This document shows positions 7,404 to 14,490 of a stretch of DNA of 18,115 nt, in pieces; the stretch's first letter is position 1; each line of letters begins with the position of its first letter. This DNA is from DXYV01 sp045543215 (lineage in GTDB: Bacteria > Bacillota > Clostridia > Oscillospirales > Oscillospiraceae), in assembly GCA_045543215.1 (NCBI GenBank), contig JAZQMD010000062.1, positions 1 to 18,115 of the forward strand, written 5' to 3'. Under the pieces are notes generated by a model that was not told the origin of the DNA, searched no databases, and saw nothing but the letters and a program-made list of their open reading frames with translations. The translations under genes were made by a program, and so were the position numbers.

Positions 7404-8600
7404 ATGAAAGTTCTGGTTATCAATGCAGGCAGTTCATCCCTGAAATATCAGCTCATGGATCCCAGCAGCGGCGAGGTATATGCTAAGGGACTGTGTGAGC
7501 GTATCGGTATCGATGGTCGCCTGACTCATAAGATTCCCAATAAAGATGCCAAGTATGAGTTTGAAATTCCCATGCAAACCCATTCTGAGGCCATTCAAGC
7601 GGTTATCAGCACTCTGATTTCCAAGGAACACGGTGTCATTGTGGATATGAAGCAAATCGATGCCGTAGGCCATCGGGTGGTTCATGGGGGAGAGGCTTTC
7701 AACCAGTCGGTGCGTATCGATAGTGAGGTTATGGCTGCCTTGGAGGAATGTATCCCTTTGGCTCCTCTCCACAATCCGGCCAATATTACAGGCATTAAGG
7801 CCTGCGAGTCCGTTATGGGCAAGAATGTGCCCCAAGTGGCAGTATTTGACACCGCTTTTCATCAGACTATGCCTGCAAAGGCCTACACCTATGCCCTGCC
7901 TTATGAATATTATGAGGAAGATCATGTCCGTCGTTATGGCTTCCACGGCACCTCTCACCGCTATGTGTCCGCCCGGGCGGCGGATATGCTGGGCAAGCCC
8001 CTGGAAAATTTAAAAATTATCACCTGTCACTTGGGCAATGGCTCATCCATCGCCGCCATAGATCATGGCAAGAGTGTGGATACTTCTATGGGCTTCACTC
8101 CCCTGGCAGGTCTGCCCATGGGGACCCGAGCGGGTGATTTGGATGCAGGAATTTTGGAGTATCTGATGAATAAGCATGGTATGGACATCAAGGAGATGCT
8201 CAATGTTTTGAATAAGAAATCCGGTGTGTTGGGAATTTCCGGTGTGTCTTCCGACTTCCGCGATCTGGAGTCTGCAGCCGAGGATGGCAATAAGCGCGCG
8301 GAGCTGGCGTTGGAGTCTTTCCATTATAGTGTAAAGAAGTTTGTGGGCGCGTATGCCGCTGCCATGGGCGGGGTGGATGCCATTGTATTTACTGCCGGTG
8401 TAGGGGAGAATGCCCCTTCCACCCGTATGGCCATTACCTCCGGCTTGGAATATATGGGGATAAAGATGGATGAGGTGGCAAATGATGTGCGCGGCAAGGA
8501 AGCGGTTCTCTCTGCCGTGGATTCTAAGGTCAAGGTGCTTCTTATTCCAACTGATGAGGAGCTTATGATTGCCAAAGATACGGCATCTATCGTAGGCTAA
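7404..8600 (+). CDS. ackA: Acetate kinase
   Basis: A 398-residue acetate kinase, full length. It interconverts acetyl phosphate plus ADP with acetate plus ATP, the ATP-yielding last step of acetate fermentation. Motifs: N-terminal NAGSSSLKYQLMD, VDAVGHRVVHGGE-type block (here IDAVGHRVVHGGE), the catalytic FDTAFHQTMP, RRYGFHGTSHRYV, the phosphate-binding TCHLGNGSSIAA, and GVGENAPSTR near the C-terminus. AGGAG lies about 10 bases before the ATG. No phosphotransacetylase gene is adjacent in this window; downstream is a terminator, so it is a single-gene unit. Confidence 0.97.
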   Translation: MKVLVINAGSSSLKYQLMDPSSGEVYAKGLCERIGIDGRLTHKIPNKDAKYEFEIPMQTHSEAIQAVISTLISKEHGVIVDMKQIDAVGHRVVHGGEAFNQSVRIDSEVMAALEECIPLAPLHNPANITGIKACESVMGKNVPQVAVFDTAFHQTMPAKAYTYALPYEYYEEDHVRRYGFHGTSHRYVSARAADMLGKPLENLKIITCHLGNGSSIAAIDHGKSVDTSMGFTPLAGLPMGTRAGDLDAGILEYLMNKHGMDIKEMLNVLNKKSGVLGISGVSSDFRDLESAAEDGNKRAELALESFHYSVKKFVGAYAAAMGGVDAIVFTAGVGENAPSTRMAITSGLEYMGIKMDEVANDVRGKEAVLSAVDSKVKVLLIPTDEELMIAKDTASIVG

Positions 8601-8650
8601 TATGATAAAGTGATTGATAAAGGACGTATTCTATTTAGAGGCTGTAGAAG

Positions 8651-8685
8651 AGGGAGCATGGCATAAGCGACCATGCTCCCTTTTT
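8651..8685 (+). terminator. ackA terminator
   Basis: GGGAGCATGG (8652-8661) pairs perfectly with CCATGCTCCC (8671-8680), followed by TTTTT. It lies about 50 bases after the ackA stop. Confidence 0.93.
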
Positions 8686-8760
8686 ATTGAAACTGAGAAA
8701 AGAAACCATTCTCTATTTTTAATAGGCAGTAAAATTTTAAAGAAATATGTAACAATATAC

Positions 8761-8789
8761 TTGAATTTTTAGAAAAACGAGAGTAAAAT
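8761..8789 (+). promoter_or_regulatory. Promoter in front of rfbA with repeated GTAAAATTT words
   Basis: TTGAAT (8761-8766) and TAAAAT (8784-8789) are 17 bases apart. The word GTAAAATTT occurs at 8729-8737, 8783-8791 and 8804-8812, and ATTTTAC at 8797-8803 makes an inverted pair, which could be an operator array. The 350-base gap from 8601 to 8950 otherwise holds the ackA terminator and a GC-richer leader (about 8830-8945) in which I recognise no riboswitch. Confidence 0.5.
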
Positions 8790-8950
8790 TTTTCTAATTT
8801 TACGTAAAATTTGTAGTATAAATAGTTGCCCTGGGAAAGAGCGGCTTTTTTTAAACTTGCCGGGTAAATGGATAAAGCTTATCTTAAAGGGGATGCTGTT
8901 GAAAACCGGTGGAAATAGGTCGGCTGATTTGAAAAAAGAGGAGAGTTTTC

Positions 8951-9811
8951 ATGAAAGGAATTATTTTAGCAGCGGGCAAGGGGACGCGTCTGTATCCCAT
9001 GACACGGCCAGTATGCAAGCCTTTATTGCCCATTTATGATAAGCCCATGATCTATTATCCTCTGTCGGCTCTTCTTCAGGCTGGTATCCAGGAGGTGCTG
9101 ATTATTACCCCTCCAGATGGTGAAGTTCGGGCGTTTGAAAAACTTTTGGGAGACGGTTCGGACTTAGGAATCCATATTACCTATGCCGTGCAGTCGGTAG
9201 CCCGGGGTATTGCCGATGCTCTGATTTTGGGTGGGAAATTTTTACAGGGAGACGATGTGTGCCTAGTACTAGGGGATAACCTGTTTTTTTCCCCTACCTT
9301 TTCCAAACAGTTGGCCCAGGCTAGGGCCAATAAGGGTGGAGCTACCATTTTTGGTTATTGGGTAAAGGACCCGAGAACTTTTGGTGTAGTAGAGTTTGAC
9401 AAGGGGGGTAACGTCCTTAGCCTGGAGGAAAAGCCCCGCAACCCTAAGTCCAACTATATTGTTCCAGGACTGTATTTTTATGATGGAAAGGCGGTGGATA
9501 TTGCTAGGGGGTTGAAGCCCTCCGCGCGGGGGGAGTTGGAGATTACCGATGTAAATATTGCCTATATGAAGAGTGGGGAGCTCAAGGTAGTTTTGCTGGA
9601 TAAGGATTTTGTGTGGCTGGATGCTGGTACGGCGGACAGCTTGGTGGAAGCTTCTTGTACGATCCGTCGCATTCAACAGGATACCGGTCGCTATGTGGCC
9701 TGTATTGAGGAGATTTCCTGGGAAATGGGATTTATTGACCGGAATCAGATGCATACAATGGGGAAGAAAATGTTTACAACAGATTATGGGAAATATTTAC
9801 TTTCCCGGTAG
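8951..9811 (+). CDS. rfbA: Glucose-1-phosphate thymidylyltransferase-like sugar nucleotidylyltransferase
   Basis: A 286-residue RmlA-type enzyme that would join glucose-1-phosphate and dTTP to dTDP-glucose, first step to dTDP-rhamnose. Seen: the nucleotide-binding GIILAAGKGTRLYPMT at 3-18, KPLLPIYDKPMIYYPLS, the metal-binding LVLGDNLFF, FGVVEFD, LEEKPRNPKSNY, and GELEITDVN. The loop VQSVARGIADAL replaces the more common QPSPDGLAQAF, as in a Firmicute subgroup. So dTTP versus UTP use is not certain. GAGGAGAG precedes the ATG. The rmlB, rmlC and rmlD genes are not nearby, so it must serve a pathway encoded elsewhere. No terminator separates it from the hydrolase gene 88 bases downstream. Confidence 0.85.
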   Translation: MKGIILAAGKGTRLYPMTRPVCKPLLPIYDKPMIYYPLSALLQAGIQEVLIITPPDGEVRAFEKLLGDGSDLGIHITYAVQSVARGIADALILGGKFLQGDDVCLVLGDNLFFSPTFSKQLAQARANKGGATIFGYWVKDPRTFGVVEFDKGGNVLSLEEKPRNPKSNYIVPGLYFYDGKAVDIARGLKPSARGELEITDVNIAYMKSGELKVVLLDKDFVWLDAGTADSLVEASCTIRRIQQDTGRYVACIEEISWEMGFIDRNQMHTMGKKMFTTDYGKYLLSR

Positions 9812-9899
9812 CAAGTTCTATTCTGTTGCCACAGGATAGGGATAGATAAGCTCATGGAAATGAGAAAGTGTGGGGATACTGTCATGGGAGGTGCTAAGT

Positions 9900-10877
9900 A
9901 TGTGTACGGCGGTGACGTATCAAACAAAAGATTTTTATTTTGGACGGACGCTGGATTTAGAATTTTCCTATCATGAGACAGTGACGGTGACTCCCCGCAA
10001 GTTTCCTTTCCGATTCCGCAAGTCAGGGGAACTACGGGAACATTATGCTGTAATTGGAATGGCCTTCGTGTCAGATGGATATCCGCTTTATTACGATGCA
10101 GTAAATGAAAAAGGGTTAGGGATGGCTGGACTAAATTTTCCGGGAAACGCAGTTTATAAGCCAGTGCGGAGAGGTATGGACAATGTGGCTCCCTTTGAAT
10201 TTATCCCATGGGTACTGGGTCAGTGTATGAATTTGTCTCAGGCTAAACAGCTACTGGAGCGGATTAATTTAATAAATATGGATTTTAGTCAGAGCCTTCC
10301 ATTGTCTCCTCTGCATTGGATGATAGCCAGCCGGGAGGGAACTCTCACGGTTGAGCCAATGGAGGAGGGGGTAAAGGTCTATGAGAATCCGGTGGGAGTA
10401 TTAACTAATAATCCCCCTTTTTATTTTCAGATGGAAAATTTAAATAATTATATGTCTATATCTAGCGAGCCTCCAATAAACCGCTTTGCAAAGGGATTGG
10501 AGTTGAAGACTTATAGCCGCGGTATGGGGGGATTAGGTCTTCCTGGGGATTTATCTTCTGTCTCTCGCTTTGTCAGGGCCGCTTTTACAAAGCTAAATTC
10601 ATGCTCTGGAAATTCGGAGGAGGAGAGCGTTGGTCAATTTTTTCATATTCTTGGTGCGGTGGAGCAGCAGCGGGGATGTGTTCATCTTTGTAGTGGCCAA
10701 TATGAAATTACAGTTTACACCTCCTGCTGTAATGTAGATAAAGGGATTTACTACTACACCACCTACGAAAATCGGGAGATAACCGGAGTGGATATGTATA
10801 GGGAGAATTTAGATGGCTATACGATATCTGTCTATCCACTGCGTAAGGTGCAACAGCTCAGGATAGAAAATAGGTGA
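9900..10877 (+). CDS. bsh: Bile salt hydrolase (choloylglycine hydrolase family)
   Basis: A 325-residue N-terminal-nucleophile amidase that cleaves the glycine or taurine amide of conjugated bile acids. Removal of Met1 exposes catalytic Cys2 (MCTAV). The other active-site residues are in place: Arg16 and Asp19 (GRTLDLE), Asn79 (AGLNFPG), Asn170 (GVLTNNPPF) and Arg223 (SVSRFVRAAF). There is no signal peptide, so it acts in the cytoplasm. GGGAGG lies 8 bases before the ATG at 9900; an earlier in-frame ATG at 9870 would bury Cys2 and is rejected. The substrate-loop region reads YSRGMGGLG (205-213); from memory an SRx motif goes with taurine preference, but I have not aligned it. A penicillin V acylase is less likely given the overall match. 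Possible operon with rfbA. Confidence 0.93.
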   Translation: MCTAVTYQTKDFYFGRTLDLEFSYHETVTVTPRKFPFRFRKSGELREHYAVIGMAFVSDGYPLYYDAVNEKGLGMAGLNFPGNAVYKPVRRGMDNVAPFEFIPWVLGQCMNLSQAKQLLERINLINMDFSQSLPLSPLHWMIASREGTLTVEPMEEGVKVYENPVGVLTNNPPFYFQMENLNNYMSISSEPPINRFAKGLELKTYSRGMGGLGLPGDLSSVSRFVRAAFTKLNSCSGNSEEESVGQFFHILGAVEQQRGCVHLCSGQYEITVYTSCCNVDKGIYYYTTYENREITGVDMYRENLDGYTISVYPLRKVQQLRIENR

Positions 10878-10909
10878 TAGTGAAGGAAGCTATCTTTAAA
10901 TTTTGCGAA

Positions 10910-10949
10910 GTAGGGAGGGAGTGGGGATGAGTATGTTCTCCCTCTCTAC
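10910..10949. repeat. Inverted repeat after the bile salt hydrolase gene
   Basis: GTAGGGAGGGAG (10910-10921) pairs with CTCCCTCTCTAC (10938-10949) with one mismatch. On the plus strand it is followed by A's, not T's, so it is a poor terminator. It is more likely a 3' stabilising structure. Confidence 0.5.
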
Positions 10950-10980
10950 AAAAAACACATTGAAAAATGAAAATATAGTA

Positions 10981-11009
10981 TTGACAAGCATAGGATTTTC
11001 TGATAAAAT
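10981..11009 (+). promoter_or_regulatory. Strong promoter feeding the broken tRNA-Ala copy
   Basis: TTGACA (10981-10986), a 17-base spacer and TAAAAT (11004-11009) make the best promoter in the window. The expected start is near 11016, about 28 bases before the tRNA-like sequence. This is the spacing expected of a tRNA promoter. Confidence 0.8.
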
Positions 11010-11043
11010 AACATGTGTTCAGCCGAGTATGAATAGTAAATAT

Positions 11044-11068
11044 GGGGGTATAGCTCAGCTGGGAGCGC
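11044..11068 (+). pseudogene. 5' fragment of a tRNA-Ala gene
   Basis: Bases 11044-11065 are identical to the first 22 bases of the complete tRNA-Ala at 11272, and three more match if a two-base gap is allowed. The rest of the tRNA (anticodon arm, T arm, 3' acceptor) is absent. The fragment keeps a strong promoter. It is either the remnant of a disrupted tRNA gene or a scar of site-specific recombination. Confidence 0.85.
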
Positions 11069-11123
11069 ACTATATCTGGTGAGCCACCCCTCTAAATCTT
11101 CTCAACCTTCAAGTTTTTTCGCG

Positions 11124-11174
11124 GTCGCCTCTATCACTTTGTGATGTCGGCGACATGGTTGATAAAATATCAAC
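11124..11174. repeat. Two adjacent hairpins between the tRNA fragment and the intact tRNA
   Basis: The first combines GTCGCC/GGCGAC (11124-11129 with 11149-11154) outside and ATCAC/GTGAT (11133-11137 with 11141-11145) inside, separated by a 3x3 internal loop. The second is GTTGAT/ATCAAC (11158-11163 with 11169-11174). Neither has a T-tract, so they are not ordinary terminators. The rest of 11069-11205 holds no gene that I can see. Confidence 0.6.
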
Positions 11175-11205
11175 TATGCCGGACATTGTTGGATTTTCCA
11201 CACTT

Positions 11206-11234
11206 TTGACCATTGCAAGTTACAATTTTATAGT
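11206..11234 (+). promoter_or_regulatory. Promoter of the intact tRNA-Ala gene
   Basis: TTGACC (11206-11211) and TATAGT (11229-11234) are 17 bases apart, with the tRNA starting 37 bases after the -10 box. Confidence 0.7.
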
Positions 11235-11271
11235 TCTGATAAATTCCCGATTTTGGGTTTTTATATCGGAT

Positions 11272-11347
<76 letters not shown>

Positions 11348-11351
11348 ACAC

Positions 11352-11386
11352 GATAAACCACGAGGCCAAAACCTCGTGGTTTTATC
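11352..11386 (+). terminator. Terminator of tRNA-Ala
   Basis: A long stem (GATAAACCACGAGG with CCTCGTGGTTTTATC, one bulged base) begins five bases after the tRNA, with a T-rich right arm. Confidence 0.85.
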
Positions 11387-11436
11387 ATACCCAGCCCGAC
11401 CCCAGAGATCGGACACTTGAATACAGTACCCCAATT

Positions 11437-11477
11437 AGGCCGGAGTCTATGAACGAATAGACTCCGGCCTTTTTTTA
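11437..11477 (+). terminator. Strong hairpin terminator just before the first island gene
   Basis: A perfect 14-bp stem (11437-11450 with 11457-11470), a six-base loop and a run of seven T's. It ends about 25 bases before the start codon at 11503. No gene upstream needs it, because the tRNA already has a terminator. It therefore looks like a leader terminator for the following gene. Confidence 0.9.
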
Positions 11478-11502
11478 TTTTCTGAACAGGAGTTGATTTT
11501 AA

Positions 11503-12189
11503 GTGAATGCAGAGGTAAAGAAAAGATACTTCGCAGAAACAGCCCTTGTCCTCAATCGCGAGGGCTACCATGCCGAAACCATTCTGGGCGGGACGCTTGG
11601 TGTCTGGCTGGACGATGAGCCGCTCTGTGAAGGCAGCGAGGTCGGTGGTATCACCTACCGTGGAGATAACATCTCCACCCCGGATCGTGTGGCAGCAAAG
11701 GACAAAGCCTACAGGATCGTCAGCACCACCGCTGAGTATATGCGGCAGATGGAGCAGGCTCCCCCTCTCAAGCTGAACGGACTGACAGGCGATTACAGAG
11801 TACTGGCCGACTTCAACGGTACGGTGTTGGCCGGAACGAACAGCAAATATGGTGTGCAGTTCGTCACCTGGGATTGGGATCATGACCGCAAGGGTGTGTC
11901 CCATGGTCACTACTTCACCGGAAACTATGATGGGATCAAGCAGGACTTCGCTACCCGCTCCGGCCTCATCTCCGAACAGCAGATCTTCAAGGACGAGCAG
12001 ATCATAGAGATATACCGATGCTGTGCCGACCCACTGGATGCGGGCTTCGACCTGACCTACGAGCAGGAAAAGTGCATCAAGAGCGTACAGGAGCAGATCG
12101 AGAACGGGATGTCTGACATCATGGGCCGTATCAGAGAGCAGGACCAGAACACCGTAGAACTCGACTACGGTCAGGAACAGAAAATGTAA
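11503..12189 (+). CDS. Island protein of unknown function, 228 residues
   Basis: I do not recognise a named domain. The protein is soluble and acidic, with no signal or membrane segment. The N-terminal half (GGTLGVWLDDEPLCEG) looks like a small alpha/beta domain. The middle (ADFNGTVLAGTNSKYG, then FVTWDWDHDRKGVSHGHYF) is rich in aromatic and Asp/His residues. The end is helical and charged. The start is GTG at 11503 with AGGAG 10 bases earlier. It is the first gene after the tRNA and sits behind a strong leader hairpin. Proteins of this general type accompany antirestriction genes in integrative elements of gut Clostridia; that association is from general knowledge, not a search. The frame is intact. 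Confidence 0.75.
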   Translation: MNAEVKKRYFAETALVLNREGYHAETILGGTLGVWLDDEPLCEGSEVGGITYRGDNISTPDRVAAKDKAYRIVSTTAEYMRQMEQAPPLKLNGLTGDYRVLADFNGTVLAGTNSKYGVQFVTWDWDHDRKGVSHGHYFTGNYDGIKQDFATRSGLISEQQIFKDEQIIEIYRCCADPLDAGFDLTYEQEKCIKSVQEQIENGMSDIMGRIREQDQNTVELDYGQEQKM

Positions 12190-12203
12190 TACATCATGGA
12201 TGA

Positions 12204-12242
12204 GCGCGGGAGTTTTAGAAATAAGACTCCGGTGCTTTTTTT
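12204..12242 (+). terminator. Hairpin with T-tract before the Cys-rich gene
   Basis: The arms at 12204-12213 and 12226-12235 pair over 9 of 10 positions (one wobble, one mismatch), followed by seven T's. AGGAGG of the next gene starts six bases later (12248). It may end the previous transcript or act as a leader terminator. Confidence 0.75.
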
Positions 12243-12259
12243 ATTTCAGGAGGAAAAAG

Positions 12260-12469
12260 ATGAGTTTACCACTTGCCACAAAATTCCTAAGAAGGCACGC
12301 CCCAAGCTGTGCCCGTGTCCGGAAAGCCAAACCCATATGTTCATTGTTCTCCCGCTGCGATGGCTGTCCATATCCGAATCATGGATTTATCTGTTGGAGC
12401 AGGGACGGCCCTTGTATGAGGGAGATCATGAAAAAACTATATGAAGGAGTTGAAGAAAATGATGTTTGA
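12260..12469 (+). CDS. Small Cys-rich protein coupled to ardA-like gene
   Basis: A 69-residue basic protein that I cannot assign to a family. Six cysteines (17, 27, 33, 36, 45, 52) with RCDGCPYPNHGFICW (32-46) and GPCMR suggest a zinc-binding or iron-sulfur fold; the CxxC pair at 33/36 with His41 and Cys45 is the likeliest ligand set. AGGAGG lies 6 bases before the ATG at 12260; longer in-frame starts are not supported. Its last 11 bases overlap the start of the ArdA-like gene. The two are therefore translationally coupled and probably act together or need a fixed ratio. Confidence 0.75.
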   Translation: MSLPLATKFLRRHAPSCARVRKAKPICSLFSRCDGCPYPNHGFICWSRDGPCMREIMKKLYEGVEENDV

Positions 12470-13664
12470 TGTGGTACTGGGTAATGCTGACCATCCGGAG
12501 TACGGCGATGTGACTATCCCGTTCCCTATTCCCAAGGAGCAGTACGAACAGTGCATCGACCTTGTAAAGTCGCTGGGTATCGGCGATCCCCACAAACAGG
12601 ATTGCAAGGTGATGGAGATTGACAGTGCATTTCCTGTTCTGAAGATTACGAAGAATCTCCGTGTCAATCTGGACGAGCTGGACTATCTGGCAAAGCGGCT
12701 GGAGAGTTTCGATGTCGGCGAGGCCGCACAGTTTCAGGCCATGGCAAACAAGCTGGAACTCTTCGAGCTGAAAGACCTCATCAACCTGACCTTCTGTTGC
12801 CAGCAGGCAACGGTCATCACGGACTTCTCTGACTTGGAGCAAATTGGCCGTGAGCACTACATGAATCTTCATGGCGGTTGTGCCAGTACGCAGGAACTGG
12901 AGGATCTGGACGGTGTGGAAACGGCTATTCTGCTCATTGACAGCGGTGGTGGAACGATCACCCGCTACGGCGTGGTCTATGACAACGGAATGAAGCTGGA
13001 GCAGTCCTACGACGGAAGGCATTTCCCTGGTTACCACTATGAGCCGTGTATGCTCATGGTGGCGTTGACCTCCCGGCAGGAGCGGTCGAACACGGAGAAC
13101 ATCACCTGGCTCTACCTCCCCGCTGCCAAAGGGCAGATCGAGCGTGCCATGGCCCGTTCCGGCATTGCAGACCCGGCAGATATGTGCTTCCGGTTTGCCG
13201 AAAGCATGCTTCCAAGCGAGGTGGATGCCATGCTGGATTTTCGGCGCGAGAGCATCTTCGAGCTCAACGACATGGCAAAGGCAGTGAGCAAACTCTCCGA
13301 AGGTGACCGGAGGAAGTTGGGTGCGGTGGTGGCCATGGCCGAGCCGGAGTATGCCTCTCAAGTCTGCCATCTGGCAGAAAATCTGGAGCAATTCGAATTT
13401 GCTCCCGGCGCCCACACCCCTGCGGAGTACGGCAAGTACATGATCCAGGAATCCGGCCACTTCGAGTATGACCATAATCTGGACGAGTTCTATGATTATG
13501 AGAAATACGGCCTGCAGCGCATGGAGCAGGAGTCCGGGATGTTCACTGACCGGGGCTACATCTCCTACCACGGCATGATGAGCCTGGAAGAACTGATGAT
13601 GAAAGATCCGGCCCAGGCCCATCAACAGGAGCAGAGCTTTCGGATGGGAGGAATGTGCCTGTGA
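12459..13664 (+). CDS. ardA: ArdA-like antirestriction protein, long form
   Basis: A 401-residue acidic protein. The N-terminal part follows the ArdA plan: MMFDVVLGNADHPEYG, then VNLDELDYLAKRL (70-82), INLTF (108-112) and EQIGREHY (128-135). ArdA proteins mimic bent B-form DNA with surface Asp/Glu and block type I restriction enzymes during conjugative entry. It is more than twice the length of the classical ~165-residue ArdA. A second region has a similar helical/acidic look (LAENLEQFEFAPG, EYGKYMIQESGHFEYD, YISYHGMMSLEELMMKD). The start is ATG 12459 with AAGGAG 9 bases upstream; the earlier ATG at 12441 contains this site. It overlaps the Cys-rich gene upstream and a broken gene downstream. 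Function is inferred from family. Confidence 0.8.
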   Translation: MMFDVVLGNADHPEYGDVTIPFPIPKEQYEQCIDLVKSLGIGDPHKQDCKVMEIDSAFPVLKITKNLRVNLDELDYLAKRLESFDVGEAAQFQAMANKLELFELKDLINLTFCCQQATVITDFSDLEQIGREHYMNLHGGCASTQELEDLDGVETAILLIDSGGGTITRYGVVYDNGMKLEQSYDGRHFPGYHYEPCMLMVALTSRQERSNTENITWLYLPAAKGQIERAMARSGIADPADMCFRFAESMLPSEVDAMLDFRRESIFELNDMAKAVSKLSEGDRRKLGAVVAMAEPEYASQVCHLAENLEQFEFAPGAHTPAEYGKYMIQESGHFEYDHNLDEFYDYEKYGLQRMEQESGMFTDRGYISYHGMMSLEELMMKDPAQAHQQEQSFRMGGMCL

Positions 13665-13937
13665 AGGAGCAGACCGACTTGGGAGCGGTCAGGTATCAAG
13701 CTCACGCGATGCTTGAGCTTGATATCAAGCAGACAAAGCTTTCGCCGCTTGTGGTAAAGCACCCTTTTACCGATTGCAGAGTCGACGGACTCCGAATGCC
13801 GGATGGTCAGATTGCAGTCGCTTCTGAATCATCCGGATGAGCTTGAACTTTGGTGCAGACAGGTCGGCAGCCAGATCGATGAGGCGGATTCTGTGTTTCA
13901 GATATACATGATGATAACCAAACGCTTTTTGTCGTAG
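13661..13937 (+). pseudogene. Island gene broken by a frameshift
   Basis: The frame starts at GTG 13661 (GGGAGG 9 bases before), overlapping the ArdA-like stop by 4 bases. It reads VRYQAHAMLELDIKQTKLSP and then LRMPDGQ before changing into out-of-frame residues and a TGA at about 13838. Moving one base forward at about 13811 gives LQSLLNHPDELELWCRQVG and continues to a TAG at 13937. The joined product has about 91 residues and reads as one small alpha-helical protein. I know of no function. One extra base is the simplest cause. The tight 4-base overlap implies that it once belonged to the ArdA-like operon. Confidence 0.75.
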
Positions 13938-13993
13938 CTATTTCAACTGAGCTGTTGTATGTTGTGTAGCTATTGTAATAGGAGATGAAACCA

Positions 13994-14371
13994 ATGCAGA
14001 AAAGCGAATCCAAACAGAACACTCCCCAATATGAGATCAGGCCCGCTTCACTCGATGAAACGGGCCTATTCTTTGGGATGCTGCCCGAAAAGGATATGGC
14101 GCAAGAGGAAAAACCGCTGATTGGCAGAGTGACTTTCCTCAACGGTGATATTAAGGAATTCGAGGATGCGACCGAGTTCATTGGGTACATCCGTGAGGAA
14201 CTGCCCTATCACCAGACCACCGGATTCCGATACGAGGTCTTGACCGATAATCCCGTCACCCGCAAGGCGGCGGACGATATCGTATATGACCTTTACGGCG
14301 AAAAAAATCAGCACCCTTTAGAGGACTACAAAAACGGACCCGAACAGGGTATGCAAATGGGAGTCCTGTAA
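13994..14371 (+). CDS. Island protein of unknown function, 125 residues
   Basis: Not recognised. An N-terminal polar segment is followed by a compact alpha/beta region (PLIGRVTFLNGDIKEFEDA, FIGYIREELPYH, FRYEVLTDNP). The tail is charged and ends MQMGVL. There is no membrane segment or metal motif. AGGAG (13980-13984) is 9 bases before the ATG at 13994; the ATG at 13985 touches this site and is unlikely. The gene appears intact. It ends about 70 bases before the IS110 terminator, so the insertion sequence was probably placed just after it, possibly separating it from genes to the right. Confidence 0.65.
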   Translation: MQKSESKQNTPQYEIRPASLDETGLFFGMLPEKDMAQEEKPLIGRVTFLNGDIKEFEDATEFIGYIREELPYHQTTGFRYEVLTDNPVTRKAADDIVYDLYGEKNQHPLEDYKNGPEQGMQMGVL

Positions 14372-14440
14372 ATAAAAGTCAAGGCCAAAAATGAAAAAAG
14401 TCTCGCAAAATTATGGGGGACTAAAATAGGCATAACAAAA

Positions 14441-14470
14441 CAGACTGGAGACAGATTTTTCGCCAGTCTG
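14441..14470 (-). terminator. Terminator at the 3' end of the IS110 transposase
   Basis: CAGACTGG (14441-14448) pairs perfectly with CCAGTCTG (14463-14470). On the minus strand the stem is followed by TTTTGTTATG. It lies about 20 bases past the transposase stop. Confidence 0.6.
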
Positions 14471-14490
14471 GAAGCTGTTGAAAGTGAGTG

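Noticed and set aside
8826..8948. Possible riboswitch in the rfbA leader
   Set aside because: The leader is GC-richer and has CCGG words that could pair, but I could not fit a known class such as cyclic-di-GMP or cobalamin.
10858..11070. A 70-residue minus-strand frame beginning MRSQLSYTPI
   Set aside because: Its start is the antisense of the tRNA-Ala fragment and it crosses a hairpin; there is no ribosome binding site.
12426..13625. A 399-residue minus-strand frame opposite the ArdA-like gene
   Set aside because: It has the His/Leu-rich composition typical of a codon-bias shadow. The plus-strand gene has a start site, operon overlaps and family motifs.
14357..14365. ATGGGAGTC also occurs in the candidate bridge RNA (minus strand of 15854-15862), hinting at a target guide
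   Set aside because: A nine-base match in a few hundred bases could be chance, and the insertion point cannot be fixed, so no guide-target claim is made.
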